Shown piece by piece: positions 18,805-27,261 of a DNA stretch of 64,000 nt; within the stretch, counting starts at the first letter, position 1, and the number at the start of each line of letters is the position of its first letter. The translations under genes and the position numbers were made by a program. Under the pieces are notes generated by a model. It saw only the letters and a program-made list of their open reading frames with translations, was not told the origin of the DNA and searched no databases. The stretch lies in assembly GCF_023822005.2 (NCBI RefSeq), contig NZ_CP098806.1, forward strand, positions 5,640,501 through 5,704,500. Reading direction: 5' to 3'. This stretch comes from Dyadobacter fanqingshengii. GTDB lineage: Bacteria > Bacteroidota > Bacteroidia > Cytophagales > Spirosomataceae.

Positions 18805-20364
18805 TCAGAGCGGAATATTCCCGTGTTTTTTTCGGGGCAAAACGTCGACTTTATTTTCCAGCATTTCAAAAGCCCTGATCAGCTTTTCGCGCGTCTGTTC
18901 GGGATAAATTACTTCGTCAATGTAACCCCGGAAAGCAGCCCGATATGGGTTTGTGAATTTCTCTGTATAGTCTTCGATCTTCTCTTTCAGTTTTTCAGCC
19001 GGATCTTCTGCCTGCGCGATTTCGCGCTTGAAAATTATCTCAGCTGCTCCGCTTGCACCCATTACGGCAATTTCAGCCGTCGGCCACGCGAAGTTCAGGT
19101 CTGCGCCAATGTGCTTGGAATTCATCACATCATAAGCACCGCCATATGCTTTTCTCGTGATCACCGTAATGCGTGGAACGGTGGCTTCGCAAAATGCGTA
19201 AAGTAACTTTGCGCCGTTGGTAATGATCGCATTCCATTCCTGATCCGTGCCTGGTAAAAATCCCGGAACATCTTCCAAAACCAGCAGCGGAATGTTAAAA
19301 CTGTCGCAAAACCGCACAAACCGCGCCGCTTTCTGGCTGGAATGAATATCTAGCACGCCTGCAAGCACAGCTGGCTGATTCGCCACAATGCCGATGCTCC
19401 GGCCTGCAATTCTCGCAAAACCAACTACAATGTTCTCTGCAAAATTCTGGTGGACTTCCAGGAAACTTTCCGGATCCGCAATTTCCAGGATTACCTCACG
19501 CATATCGTAAGGCTGATTGGCATTGTCGGGAATGATAGTGTTTAATACAGGACGTAATTCATTTTTTGCCTCATAAGGAAGGCTGGGCGCATTTTCCTCG
19601 CAATTCTGCGGCATGTAGCTGAGCAGCTTTTTAATGTTCAGCAAGCATTCCACCTCGTTAGGAGAAACAAAGTGCGTAATGCCCGATTTGGTCGCGTGGG
19701 TCATCGCGCCGCCCAGTTCCTCGGCGGTAACCGTTTCATGGGTTACGGTTTTAACCACATTGGGGCCGGTCACGAACATGTAACTCGTGTTTTCGACCAT
19801 TAATATAAAATCGGTGATCGCAGGAGAATAAACTGCGCCGCCTGCACACGGCCCCATTACAGCGGAAATCTGCGGAATGACGCCGGAAGCCAGTGTGTTT
19901 TTATAAAAAATATCCGCATAACCAGCCAGCGAAAGCACGCCTTCCTGAATCCTGGCTCCACCTGAATCATTCAAACCAATCAATGGCGCACCGTTTTTCA
20001 TGGCCAAGTCCATGATCTTACAGATTTTCTCAGCATGCGTTTCAGAAAGTGAGCCGCCAAAAACGGTAAAATCCTGCGCAAAAACGTAAACCAGCCGGCC
20101 ATTGATTTTACCATAGCCGGTAACCACGCCGTCGCCCAGATAATGTTCCTTATCCAGTCCGAAATCCTTGCTCCGGTGCATGACAAACTTCCCGATTTCT
20201 TCAAATGTGCCCTTGTCGATCAACACCATGATCCGCTCGCGGGCGGTGAGCTTGCCTTTGGCGTGTTGTGCTTCAATTCTTTGCGCACCTCCACCCAAAT
20301 CGGCCTCGGCATTTTTCTGATCTAAAAGTTCTTTTTTTGAAGTCGCGGAAGATACTGATCCCAT
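18805..20364 (-). CDS. pccB: Acyl-CoA carboxylase beta subunit (carboxyltransferase; propionyl-CoA type)
   Basis: 519 residues, typical of PccB/MmdA. Carboxyltransferase motifs: [12 protein letters not shown] (about 126-137), [12 protein letters not shown] (about 172-183) and [11 protein letters not shown] (about 404-414), with oxyanion-hole glycines. It transfers CO2 from carboxybiotin to an acyl-CoA in the cytoplasm, most likely propionyl-CoA to methylmalonyl-CoA. The biotin carboxylase and carrier subunits are not adjacent, so acyl-CoA specificity is inferred. Divergent from porQ, 86 bp away. Confidence 0.9.
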   Translation of the reverse strand: MGSVSSATSKKELLDQKNAEADLGGGAQRIEAQHAKGKLTARERIMVLIDKGTFEEIGKFVMHRSKDFGLDKEHYLGDGVVTGYGKINGRLVYVFAQDFTVFGGSLSETHAEKICKIMDLAMKNGAPLIGLNDSGGARIQEGVLSLAGYADIFYKNTLASGVIPQISAVMGPCAGGAVYSPAITDFILMVENTSYMFVTGPNVVKTVTHETVTAEELGGAMTHATKSGITHFVSPNEVECLLNIKKLLSYMPQNCEENAPSLPYEAKNELRPVLNTIIPDNANQPYDMREVILEIADPESFLEVHQNFAENIVVGFARIAGRSIGIVANQPAVLAGVLDIHSSQKAARFVRFCDSFNIPLLVLEDVPGFLPGTDQEWNAIITNGAKLLYAFCEATVPRITVITRKAYGGAYDVMNSKHIGADLNFAWPTAEIAVMGASGAAEIIFKREIAQAEDPAEKLKEKIEDYTEKFTNPYRAAFRGYIDEVIYPEQTREKLIRAFEMLENKVDVLPRKKHGNIPL

Positions 20365-20450
20365 GTAATACGGACGATATGGTTACATTTGTTCTTGAAG
20401 AGAATCTAAATATAGTGTCATTTTACTGATTCGGGAAATTATTGCGAACT

Positions 20451-21524
20451 ATGAGGCAGATCGGATTGTGCGCTTTGTTTTTGGCGGGGATCATTTTTGG
20501 TTGCCAGCAAACAGCACATTCGCAATCCATCGGCGGCAGAAGCAAGCTTGATTTCCTGCAATTACCAGCCCAAGCAAAAAGCTCCGCATTAGGCGTCCAT
20601 CACCTCACAATTTCAGGCAATGATCCGGCGCTATTTATCCAAAATCCCGCGTTGCTCGATTCTTCCAAAGCCAATAATGTCTCTGTCAATCTGATGCCTT
20701 ATCTGGCTGATACGCGATTCGTGAATGCTGCTTATGCGCGGCGGGTTGGCAAATCTGCGGGTGTTTGGGCGGTGGGTTTGCAATATCTCAATTACGGCAC
20801 AATGGTCGAAACGGACGATATTGGCAATGTAATAGGGGAGTTCCGGGCGGCGGATTATGGGTTGTCGGCTGGTTATGGGCATACATTAGGCGCTTTCACA
20901 TTAGGCGGAACATTAAAATTGGTTGGCGCTTCGGTGCAATCTTACAATGTGTTTGGTCTGGCGCTGGATTGGGGCGGGGTTTTCAAGCATCCTACTCAGG
21001 ACCTAACGATTGGGTTTGTTGTCAAAAATCTGGGTTTTGTCAAACAAAATTATTCGGGGTTATGTGATCCGATATTGCCCCTGGATGTCCGTTTGGGATT
21101 AACATTCAAACCGGAATATATGCCGATCCGCGTTTCGCTTACGGCGCATCATTTGAACAAGTTTGATATGGTTTACAATGATCCCGGCCTGTTTTTTACT
21201 TACGATGATAATGGCAATAAGGTGCCGAAAAAAGTAGGCATAGCAGAAAAATTAAGCCGTCATCTTTCCTTAGGAGCAGAAGCATTGCTCCATCCGAACT
21301 TCCGCATTATGTTGGGTTATGACCATTTGCGCAGGCAGGAACTCAGGCTTTCCAACAGAGGCGCATTGGCGGGATTTTCCTTCGGTGCCTGGCTTCGGAT
21401 CAAGCGGTTTGAGGTGGGTTATGGTCGTGCGCAATATGTGCCCGGTTTCGGAAGCAGCTCATTATCAATTGTTATGAATTTGAGAAATGGTTTTGTCAAA
21501 GAAGCTGCCAATATGAAGCGATAA
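20451..21524 (+). CDS. porQ: Type IX secretion system protein PorQ
   Basis: 357 residues from the ATG at 20451 (an in-frame TTG at 20442 is less likely). A signal peptide with a possible lipobox-like FGCQ is followed by a beta-barrel-like sequence with the family opening 'FLQLPAQAKSSALGVHHLTISGNDPALF' split over about 35-60, where NPALL follows. PorQ is an outer-membrane component of the type IX secretion system, associated with PorU-dependent processing and surface attachment of cargo. No other por or gld gene is in the window, as is normal for the scattered T9SS genes. Confidence 0.85.
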   Translation: MRQIGLCALFLAGIIFGCQQTAHSQSIGGRSKLDFLQLPAQAKSSALGVHHLTISGNDPALFIQNPALLDSSKANNVSVNLMPYLADTRFVNAAYARRVGKSAGVWAVGLQYLNYGTMVETDDIGNVIGEFRAADYGLSAGYGHTLGAFTLGGTLKLVGASVQSYNVFGLALDWGGVFKHPTQDLTIGFVVKNLGFVKQNYSGLCDPILPLDVRLGLTFKPEYMPIRVSLTAHHLNKFDMVYNDPGLFFTYDDNGNKVPKKVGIAEKLSRHLSLGAEALLHPNFRIMLGYDHLRRQELRLSNRGALAGFSFGAWLRIKRFEVGYGRAQYVPGFGSSSLSIVMNLRNGFVKEAANMKR

Positions 21525-21605
21525 CCTCCCTACTGATCATTTCCATATTAAGTTTTGTTCATAATTGCTTAATCTTTAGGTAAAATCATAGCGCCTTGGT
21601 TCGCC

Positions 21606-21613
21606 TAGTTTTG
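21606..21613 (+). promoter_or_regulatory. Possible -7 promoter element
   Basis: TAGTTTTG fits the TAnnTTTG consensus and lies 18 bp before the PhoX-like gene. No TTG is found at the expected 19-21 bp upstream, so this is tentative. Confidence 0.35.
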
Positions 21614-21630
21614 TTAAAAACTATCTCACC

Positions 21631-23097
21631 ATGGCGATGAATTTTAGCTCTATTCCAAAAAATGCCCTTACCGCGCTGGTTTGCGGCGCAATGACTTTTT
21701 CTGGCTGCATTAAGGATCACAACGATCCGCCTGTGGACTCTTCAAAACTGATCGACCGCTCGGTTAACCCGTCGTTGGTGCGTTCACTGCCAGGGTTTGA
21801 AGATCTGAAAATCACGACGTTGATCAGTTCTGACGACAAATTGCAGGATTCACCAGGCTTCATTTACGGTGCCCAGCCGGATGGCGGCGCATTTGTGAAA
21901 AACCCGAATGGCGAAGGTTTTGTGATGATCAACAACCACGAGATTCTTTTTTCGGTGTCGCGCGTATTTCTTGACAAAGAATTGAAGCCTGTAAAAGGTG
22001 AATACATTGTGGACGCAGAAGGCGGACAATGGAGATTGTGTTCGGCAACATTGGCCACGCCGCAGGAACATGGTTTCGGACCATTGTTTTTGACAGCAGG
22101 TGAAAGCAGTTCTGAGTCGATGACGCATGCGATCGACCCTTTTGCGCCAGCTGACAAAAAGAACCAGACAAGAACCGTAAGCGCATTTGGGAAATGGAAT
22201 GCAGAAAATGCGGTGCCGCTTCCTAAGGATGCATTTCCAGGCAAAACAGTGATCATTATCGGTGAAGATGACACGAATGGCCAGCTTGTGGCCTACGTTT
22301 CGGATGTGGTTGGCGATTTGAACAATGGTAAATTATATGCACTACGCCGCACAAACCAGGAAAGTGTGGAAACGGATATGGTAAAAGGACAGACATACGA
22401 CGTTGAATTTGTCCCTTTTGATAATGTAAAAACAAGCACAGGCACGGAGCTGCAAACGCAGACGGTTGATAAAAAAATGATCCAATTTGCCCGCGTGGAG
22501 GACATTGATTACCGCAAAGGTGGAAACGGCGTAGGTCGCGACATTTATTTTACCGCAACGGGTGTTAGTCAGGCTGATAAAGTTACTCCGGTAGCTGGTA
22601 AAAACATGTGGGGCCGCGTTTATAACCTGAAATTTGATGAAACCAACCCGCTGAAAGGTAAGTTGCAGATCATTATGGACGGCGAAGACAAGCCAGGCAG
22701 CTTCATTGTGAACCCGGACAATATTTGCGTGACCAAAAACTTTGTTTACGTGCAGGAAGACGGTGATTCATTCTATAAAAACAATGATCACGACGGTACG
22801 ATCTGGCAATATAACCTGGCTACGAAAGAGAGCAAAGCGATGCTTCAAATGCACCACCGCAGAGAAGATCCAACATTCAATGCAAAATATAACTCAGTAG
22901 CAAATAATTCTTTGAGCAGCTGGGAATACGGTGCAATGATTGACATTTCGGATGTAGTTGGCATTCCAGAAACATTCATGATCAACCTGCACCCGCACAC
23001 GTGGCAGGACGAAAAATACAAAGGTGCTGACGGCAGCGGCATTTCTACAAATAAAGAAGGCGGACAAACGGTGATCGTTCGCGGAATTCAGCAATAA
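21631..23097 (+). CDS. PhoX-like (DUF839) phosphatase family lipoprotein
   Basis: 488 residues. N-terminal lipoprotein-type signal ending SGC at about 26. The body matches the PhoX/DUF839 six-bladed propeller family: a GGAFVKN segment, VMINNHE (about 92-98), GGQWR, and FIVNPDNICVT plus VYVQEDG late in the protein (about 355-375). PhoX enzymes are extracytoplasmic phosphatases with calcium and iron cofactors; whether all ligands are kept was not verified. Most PhoX are Tat-exported, so the lipoprotein signal is a departure. It is followed by a terminator and then, 64 bp on, by the imelysin/peroxidase fusion gene. Confidence 0.72.
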   Translation: MAMNFSSIPKNALTALVCGAMTFSGCIKDHNDPPVDSSKLIDRSVNPSLVRSLPGFEDLKITTLISSDDKLQDSPGFIYGAQPDGGAFVKNPNGEGFVMINNHEILFSVSRVFLDKELKPVKGEYIVDAEGGQWRLCSATLATPQEHGFGPLFLTAGESSSESMTHAIDPFAPADKKNQTRTVSAFGKWNAENAVPLPKDAFPGKTVIIIGEDDTNGQLVAYVSDVVGDLNNGKLYALRRTNQESVETDMVKGQTYDVEFVPFDNVKTSTGTELQTQTVDKKMIQFARVEDIDYRKGGNGVGRDIYFTATGVSQADKVTPVAGKNMWGRVYNLKFDETNPLKGKLQIIMDGEDKPGSFIVNPDNICVTKNFVYVQEDGDSFYKNNDHDGTIWQYNLATKESKAMLQMHHRREDPTFNAKYNSVANNSLSSWEYGAMIDISDVVGIPETFMINLHPHTWQDEKYKGADGSGISTNKEGGQTVIVRGIQQ

Positions 23098-23114
23098 CAC
23101 ATCTCAGCAAGCTT

Positions 23115-23152
23115 ATAGAAGGCCTTTTTCGGAGGGCCTTCTATCATTTTTT
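23115..23152 (+). terminator. Intrinsic terminator between PhoX-like and peroxidase genes
   Basis: ATAGAAGGCC (23115-23124) pairs with GGCCTTCTAT (23135-23144), followed by a T-run interrupted by few bases (to 23153). Because the next gene on the same strand begins 10 bp later, it may act as a partial terminator. Confidence 0.8.
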
Positions 23153-23161
23153 TATCACACC

Positions 23162-24949
23162 ATGAAAAATATTGTCTTCGCGATTTTCGCGGGCATTGTT
23201 GTTTTTGCTATCCATTCGTGCGCGCCGGAAAGGCAGCCGCATGAATGGGTTTATGAAAAATTCGTCTCGGATCTGGATTCGCTGATTTTGATGAATGATG
23301 CATTTTTAAAAAGAGTAAAGTCAAAACCTGCATCCGCCACCTTGCGTCAGGATTTTCTGAAACTCAGGATTCAATTCAAAAAGACAGAAGCATTTGCCGA
23401 ATATTTCTTCCCGACAACAGTTAGAATGATTAATGGCGCGCCGCTGGATGAGATTGAGGATGAGGAAAATGCGGTTTTCGAGCCGGGTGGACTGCAAGTG
23501 ATCGAAGAGCTGATTTTTACCGATGAGCCTGTTGATCAGGAGGAACTGGTGCGGCATACGCGCAAAATGCAGGTGAATGTGAAGCGGATCAAGATGCTTT
23601 GGGTGGATATTCGCATCACGGACTCGCATGTGATGGACGCGCTTCGACTGGAAATGTTCCGTTTGATCAGTCTGGGAATTTCAGGATTTGATACGCCTGC
23701 TTCCGGCAATGCATTGGCCGAAAGTGAGGTTGTTTTGCAATCATTTCAACATTATACACAGTTTTACAAATCAAAATTGCCTGCATATGTCGCGCTGGAC
23801 AGCATTACCAATGGCGCCATTGCTTTTTTGAAACAAAATAAAGACTTCAATGCATTTGACCGCGCTGCATTTATTTCGGATCATATTAATCCATTATGCC
23901 GCTCATTGTACAAAAACCAGGAATTGGCCGCAATTCCTTTTATGAACAGCCACAAACTTTTGAAAGGAAATGTGGCGACGATTTTTGATAAAAATGCTTT
24001 TGACCCGGAAGCACTTTTGTCTGACTCAAAATTCAGCGCAACTGCCGACCGCATTGCATTGGGCAAATCATTGTTTTACGACAGCCGGATTTCGGGTGAT
24101 GGGAAAACCAATTGCGGATCTTGTCACCAGCCCGAAAAGGCTTATGCGGATGGATTAAAAACGAGTAAAGGGTTTGATAGCAAGTTTGTTAGCCGCAATG
24201 CGCCATCGATCATGTATGCCTCGTTGCAGCAAGCATTATTTTACGATTTACGTGCTCCTTCACTGGAAGATCAGGCGGCGGATGTGATTCATAACAAGCT
24301 GGAAATGCATGGTTCGATGGATGAAGTTGCGAAACTGGTTGCGACCGACGCGGATTACAGGCGGGATTTCAAAAAGGCTTACCCGGAACTGGATTCGATC
24401 AGGCCGGTTTACATTCAGAATGCGATGGCGACTTTTGTCCGATCATTAAATCCATTCAATTCACCTTTTGACAAATTCATGCGAGGCGATAAAAAAGCGC
24501 TGACGGGTGATCAGGTCGCAGGTTTTAACGTGTTTATGGGGAAAGCTAAATGCGGAACTTGTCACTTTGTACCGCTATTCAACGGCACCGTTCCACCGGA
24601 TTATCAGCGCACGGAATCAGAGGTTTTGGGTGTGACGGTGAATGCGCAATGGAAAAATCCTGTCCTGGATAAAGATCCGGGAAGAGGCGTTCATGACCAG
24701 TTTCCGCAATGGAAAAATGCTTTCAAAACAAGTTCGGTAAGAAATATCTCGAAAACGGCTCCCTATATGCACAATGGCGCTTTCGCGACTTTACAAGAAG
24801 TGATGGAGTTTTATAATGAAGGCGGCGGCGCCGGTTTAGGACTGGACGTGCCCAATCAAACGCTCGCGCCTGATAAGCTTAACCTCACCGAAAACGAGAT
24901 CGCAAGCGTGATTTCTTTTATGGAAGCATTAACCGATGCGCCGGAATGA
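23162..24949 (+). CDS. Di-heme cytochrome c peroxidase with N-terminal imelysin-like domain, lipoprotein
   Basis: 595 residues. Lipoprotein signal ending IHSC (about 18-20). The N-terminal 260 residues are helical with a FEPGGLQVIEEL segment (about 98-110) like imelysin/EfeO-type domains. The C-terminal 300 residues are a MauG/CcpA-type di-heme peroxidase with CGSCH (about 318-322) and CGTCH (about 464-468), and the family's RNAPSIMYA and APYMHNGAF stretches. Such enzymes act in the periplasm, reducing H2O2 or oxidising a substrate. Imelysin domains are linked to iron uptake. The fusion suggests redox handling of iron, an inference. It ends exactly against the convergent ABC gene. Confidence 0.85.
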   Translation: MKNIVFAIFAGIVVFAIHSCAPERQPHEWVYEKFVSDLDSLILMNDAFLKRVKSKPASATLRQDFLKLRIQFKKTEAFAEYFFPTTVRMINGAPLDEIEDEENAVFEPGGLQVIEELIFTDEPVDQEELVRHTRKMQVNVKRIKMLWVDIRITDSHVMDALRLEMFRLISLGISGFDTPASGNALAESEVVLQSFQHYTQFYKSKLPAYVALDSITNGAIAFLKQNKDFNAFDRAAFISDHINPLCRSLYKNQELAAIPFMNSHKLLKGNVATIFDKNAFDPEALLSDSKFSATADRIALGKSLFYDSRISGDGKTNCGSCHQPEKAYADGLKTSKGFDSKFVSRNAPSIMYASLQQALFYDLRAPSLEDQAADVIHNKLEMHGSMDEVAKLVATDADYRRDFKKAYPELDSIRPVYIQNAMATFVRSLNPFNSPFDKFMRGDKKALTGDQVAGFNVFMGKAKCGTCHFVPLFNGTVPPDYQRTESEVLGVTVNAQWKNPVLDKDPGRGVHDQFPQWKNAFKTSSVRNISKTAPYMHNGAFATLQEVMEFYNEGGGAGLGLDVPNQTLAPDKLNLTENEIASVISFMEALTDAPE

Positions 24950-26446
24950 TCACACGATGACTTTGCCCTGATCCAACCGAAGCGTTTTGGTCACGCAGCT
25001 TGGAATTTCATGAGGGTAATGCGAAACGTAGATCAATGTGCGCTCCGGCGTGTCGCAAATTGCATCGACGACAGCTTTGAAATACGCTATGGCATCCGCA
25101 TCCAATCCCTGACAAGGTTCGTCCAGAATCAATAAAGGCGGATTTTTGACCAATGCCCTGGCCAGCAAAACCATGCGCTGCTGACCTTTGGAGAGCTCTG
25201 AGAACTTCTTTTCAATCAAATGGGCTACATGCAGGAGCGCCGCTACTTCATGCACTCTTTCTGTTTGCTGTTCTGTTAACTTCTTGAAAAAAACTCCGGT
25301 TGCATCGAAAAAACCGGAAGCAATGGTTTTGAAAACGCTGGTTTCTCGGGGGAAATAAAGGTGCAATTCAGGAGAAACGTGGCCTATTTTCTGTTTAATA
25401 TCCCAAATCGAAGCGCCCGTTCCGCCTCTTTTTTTATCAAATAAATCGTAATCATTGGCAAAACGTTGCGGATTATCGGCTGTGATAATGCTCAGCAATG
25501 TTGACTTCCCTGAGCCGTTCGGGCCGGAAAGCGCCCATTTTTCGCCTTTGGCAATTTTCCAGTTTACATTTTCTAAGATAGGCTGATCATGATAACGCAC
25601 ATTGATATTCCTCAAATCAATCGCATACTCAAAATCAATGTGTTGCGGCAGTCCGAAATGTGCCAGTTTCTCAGGATCTGGTTTGGGATTATGCGGGTGA
25701 TTTGCAAATCCGGTTTTGTATTCCGTTACATGGAATGTGCCTGAAATGCGACCTTCATTTAATTCCAGCACATTGGTAATACATGGCGGAATTTCAGTGG
25801 CTGTGGTCGCCATAATGATGGTCACACCGGATGCCGCCAGCTCGCTCAGTGCGTTGCGCAACACTTCTCTCGAATGCACATCCAATCCGCTGAATGCATT
25901 GTCGAGTATTAAAATTTCAGGTTTTTTTAATAGAGATTTTGCTAAAAGCATCCGCCGCGTTTCTCCGTTGGATAGTGTTACAAACGGATGATCAAGCAAA
26001 TGCGTGATGGATAAAAGCGCAGAAACTTTATCCAGATCTTTATCGCTGACAGTTGGCGGTCCGAGCTTCACGGAATTGTCATTCACCGTTCCCACCGGCT
26101 TCAATTGATCCGTCAAAATGGCTCTCACGGAAGGTGCCCGTTCGCTTTCATATGCATGGAAACGCTGTTGATAATATTCCGCCCCGGCATTTACGATGCG
26201 GTTAAAAGAATAATCATTGGAAACCAGCTCAATTGCCTGTCGCAGTGGGACTTTCAAATCATAACTGATTTTTCCCTTCGAAACCGGCCATTTCCCAGCG
26301 ATAAGGTCTAATAAAACTGTCTTACCGGAGCCATTAGGCCCGATTACCGCCCAATGTGTGTCAAGCTCAACATTCCAGTTAATATCAGATAAGACCGTAA
26401 CATCATATTTGCGGGCAGCAACGCCCAGAAGAGAAACAAGTGCCAT
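24950..26446 (-). CDS. Tandem ABC ATPase, ModF-like
   Basis: 498 residues with two ABC nucleotide-binding domains and no membrane helices. Domain 1: Walker A GPNGSGKT (36-43), signature LSNGETRRM (about 159), Walker B LILDNAFSGLD. Domain 2: Walker A GPNGSGKS (about 307), signature LSKGQQRM (about 417), Walker B LLILDEPCQGLD (about 434-445). The layout fits the ModF/PhrA group, reported near molybdate transport genes in some bacteria; no molybdate gene is nearby here. In domain 1 the catalytic Glu after the Walker B Asp is replaced by Asn, so the sites are probably unequal. Confidence 0.8.
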   Translation of the reverse strand: MALVSLLGVAARKYDVTVLSDINWNVELDTHWAVIGPNGSGKTVLLDLIAGKWPVSKGKISYDLKVPLRQAIELVSNDYSFNRIVNAGAEYYQQRFHAYESERAPSVRAILTDQLKPVGTVNDNSVKLGPPTVSDKDLDKVSALLSITHLLDHPFVTLSNGETRRMLLAKSLLKKPEILILDNAFSGLDVHSREVLRNALSELAASGVTIIMATTATEIPPCITNVLELNEGRISGTFHVTEYKTGFANHPHNPKPDPEKLAHFGLPQHIDFEYAIDLRNINVRYHDQPILENVNWKIAKGEKWALSGPNGSGKSTLLSIITADNPQRFANDYDLFDKKRGGTGASIWDIKQKIGHVSPELHLYFPRETSVFKTIASGFFDATGVFFKKLTEQQTERVHEVAALLHVAHLIEKKFSELSKGQQRMVLLARALVKNPPLLILDEPCQGLDADAIAYFKAVVDAICDTPERTLIYVSHYPHEIPSCVTKTLRLDQGKVIV

Positions 26447-26471
26447 GAAATGCCAAAAATCAATGAGCGGG

Positions 26472-26479
26472 CAAAGATA
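26472..26479 (-). promoter_or_regulatory. Possible -7 promoter element for the ModF-like gene
   Basis: Read on the minus strand it is TATCTTTG, matching TAnnTTTG, 26 bp before the start at 26446. No clear TTG at the -33 spacing. Confidence 0.35.
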
Positions 26480-26496
26480 GCACGTGAAAGGTTTAA

Positions 26497-27048
26497 CTAA
26501 TGATGAAATTCCATATTGAATTCTTTAATCATTGCAGTTGTGAAGGCGGATAGGTCGTCGGTGGTTCGGCTGGTAATTAGCCCGTTGTCTGTAACCACTT
26601 CCTGGTCGATCCATCTTGCACCGGCGTTTTCCAGGTCATGTTTAATGGCTGCGTAAGAAGTCATAACCCGGCCTAAGACCACATCTGCATCGATCAATAT
26701 CTGCGGGCCATGACCAATCGCTGCAACCGGTTTTCCCGACGCGAAAAAGGATTTCACGAATTCCAGTGCGCGGTAATTCATTCTGAGCGCATTCAAGCCG
26801 AGCACGCCGCCAGGCAAAAGTAATGCATCATAGTAATCCGCACGTGCCAATGCAAGTGGAACGTCCACGTTATGTCTCTCACCCCAGTCCAGATGACTCC
26901 AGCCTCTAACAAAATTTTTGTTAGGAGAAATGAGATGAGTTGTCGCACCTTTCTGGTTTAGGACTTTTCTGGGACAGGTCATTTCAACCTGCTCAAATCC
27001 ATCGGCAACCAGAATTGCTATTTTGTATGAATTTAATGACTGTTCCAC
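26497..27048 (-). CDS. PfpI/DJ-1 family protein lacking the nucleophilic Cys
   Basis: 183 residues, the usual PfpI length, with the DJ-1/PfpI fold: DGFEQVEM (E19 is the conserved Glu), LLLPGGVLG, and the nucleophile elbow. In active PfpI relatives the elbow reads C-H-G-P; here it reads AIGHGPQ, with Gly112 (codon GGT) in place of Cys and His113 kept. Loss of the Cys would abolish the usual thiol chemistry (protease, glyoxalase or deglycase activity proposed for the family). It lies 50 bp upstream of the ModF-like gene. It may be a chaperone-like or regulatory paralogue, or a sequencing error of one base. Confidence 0.82.
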   Translation of the reverse strand: MEQSLNSYKIAILVADGFEQVEMTCPRKVLNQKGATTHLISPNKNFVRGWSHLDWGERHNVDVPLALARADYYDALLLPGGVLGLNALRMNYRALEFVKSFFASGKPVAAIGHGPQILIDADVVLGRVMTSYAAIKHDLENAGARWIDQEVVTDNGLITSRTTDDLSAFTTAMIKEFNMEFHH

Positions 27049-27215
27049 TGGATTTGTGTAGAATTAAAGGGTTAGATTATTTAGATAATTAATTGAACAA
27101 AAATTATGCCAAAATGCTAACGCATCATTACGCAGTATTTATACAATTCCAATGTTGATACTAAGTAACAGTTGTGGTGTGAATTTTAAAAAGTGCGGTC
27201 TCAGCCCTAAAACAA

Positions 27216-27241
27216 AACGAGCGACATTGCTGCCGCTCGTT
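27216..27241 (-). terminator. Intrinsic terminator of clpB
   Basis: AACGAGCG (27216-27223) pairs with CGCTCGTT (27234-27241). Read on the minus strand the stem is followed by TTTGTTTT, 20 bp after the clpB stop codon. The rest of 27049-27261 holds nothing else I can identify. Confidence 0.8.
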
Positions 27242-27261
27242 GAAATATAATTATTCAGAGA

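Noticed and set aside
27049..27261. Possible small gene in the gap between pfpI-like gene and clpB
   Set aside because: Apart from the clpB terminator, no frame or RNA fold I can support.
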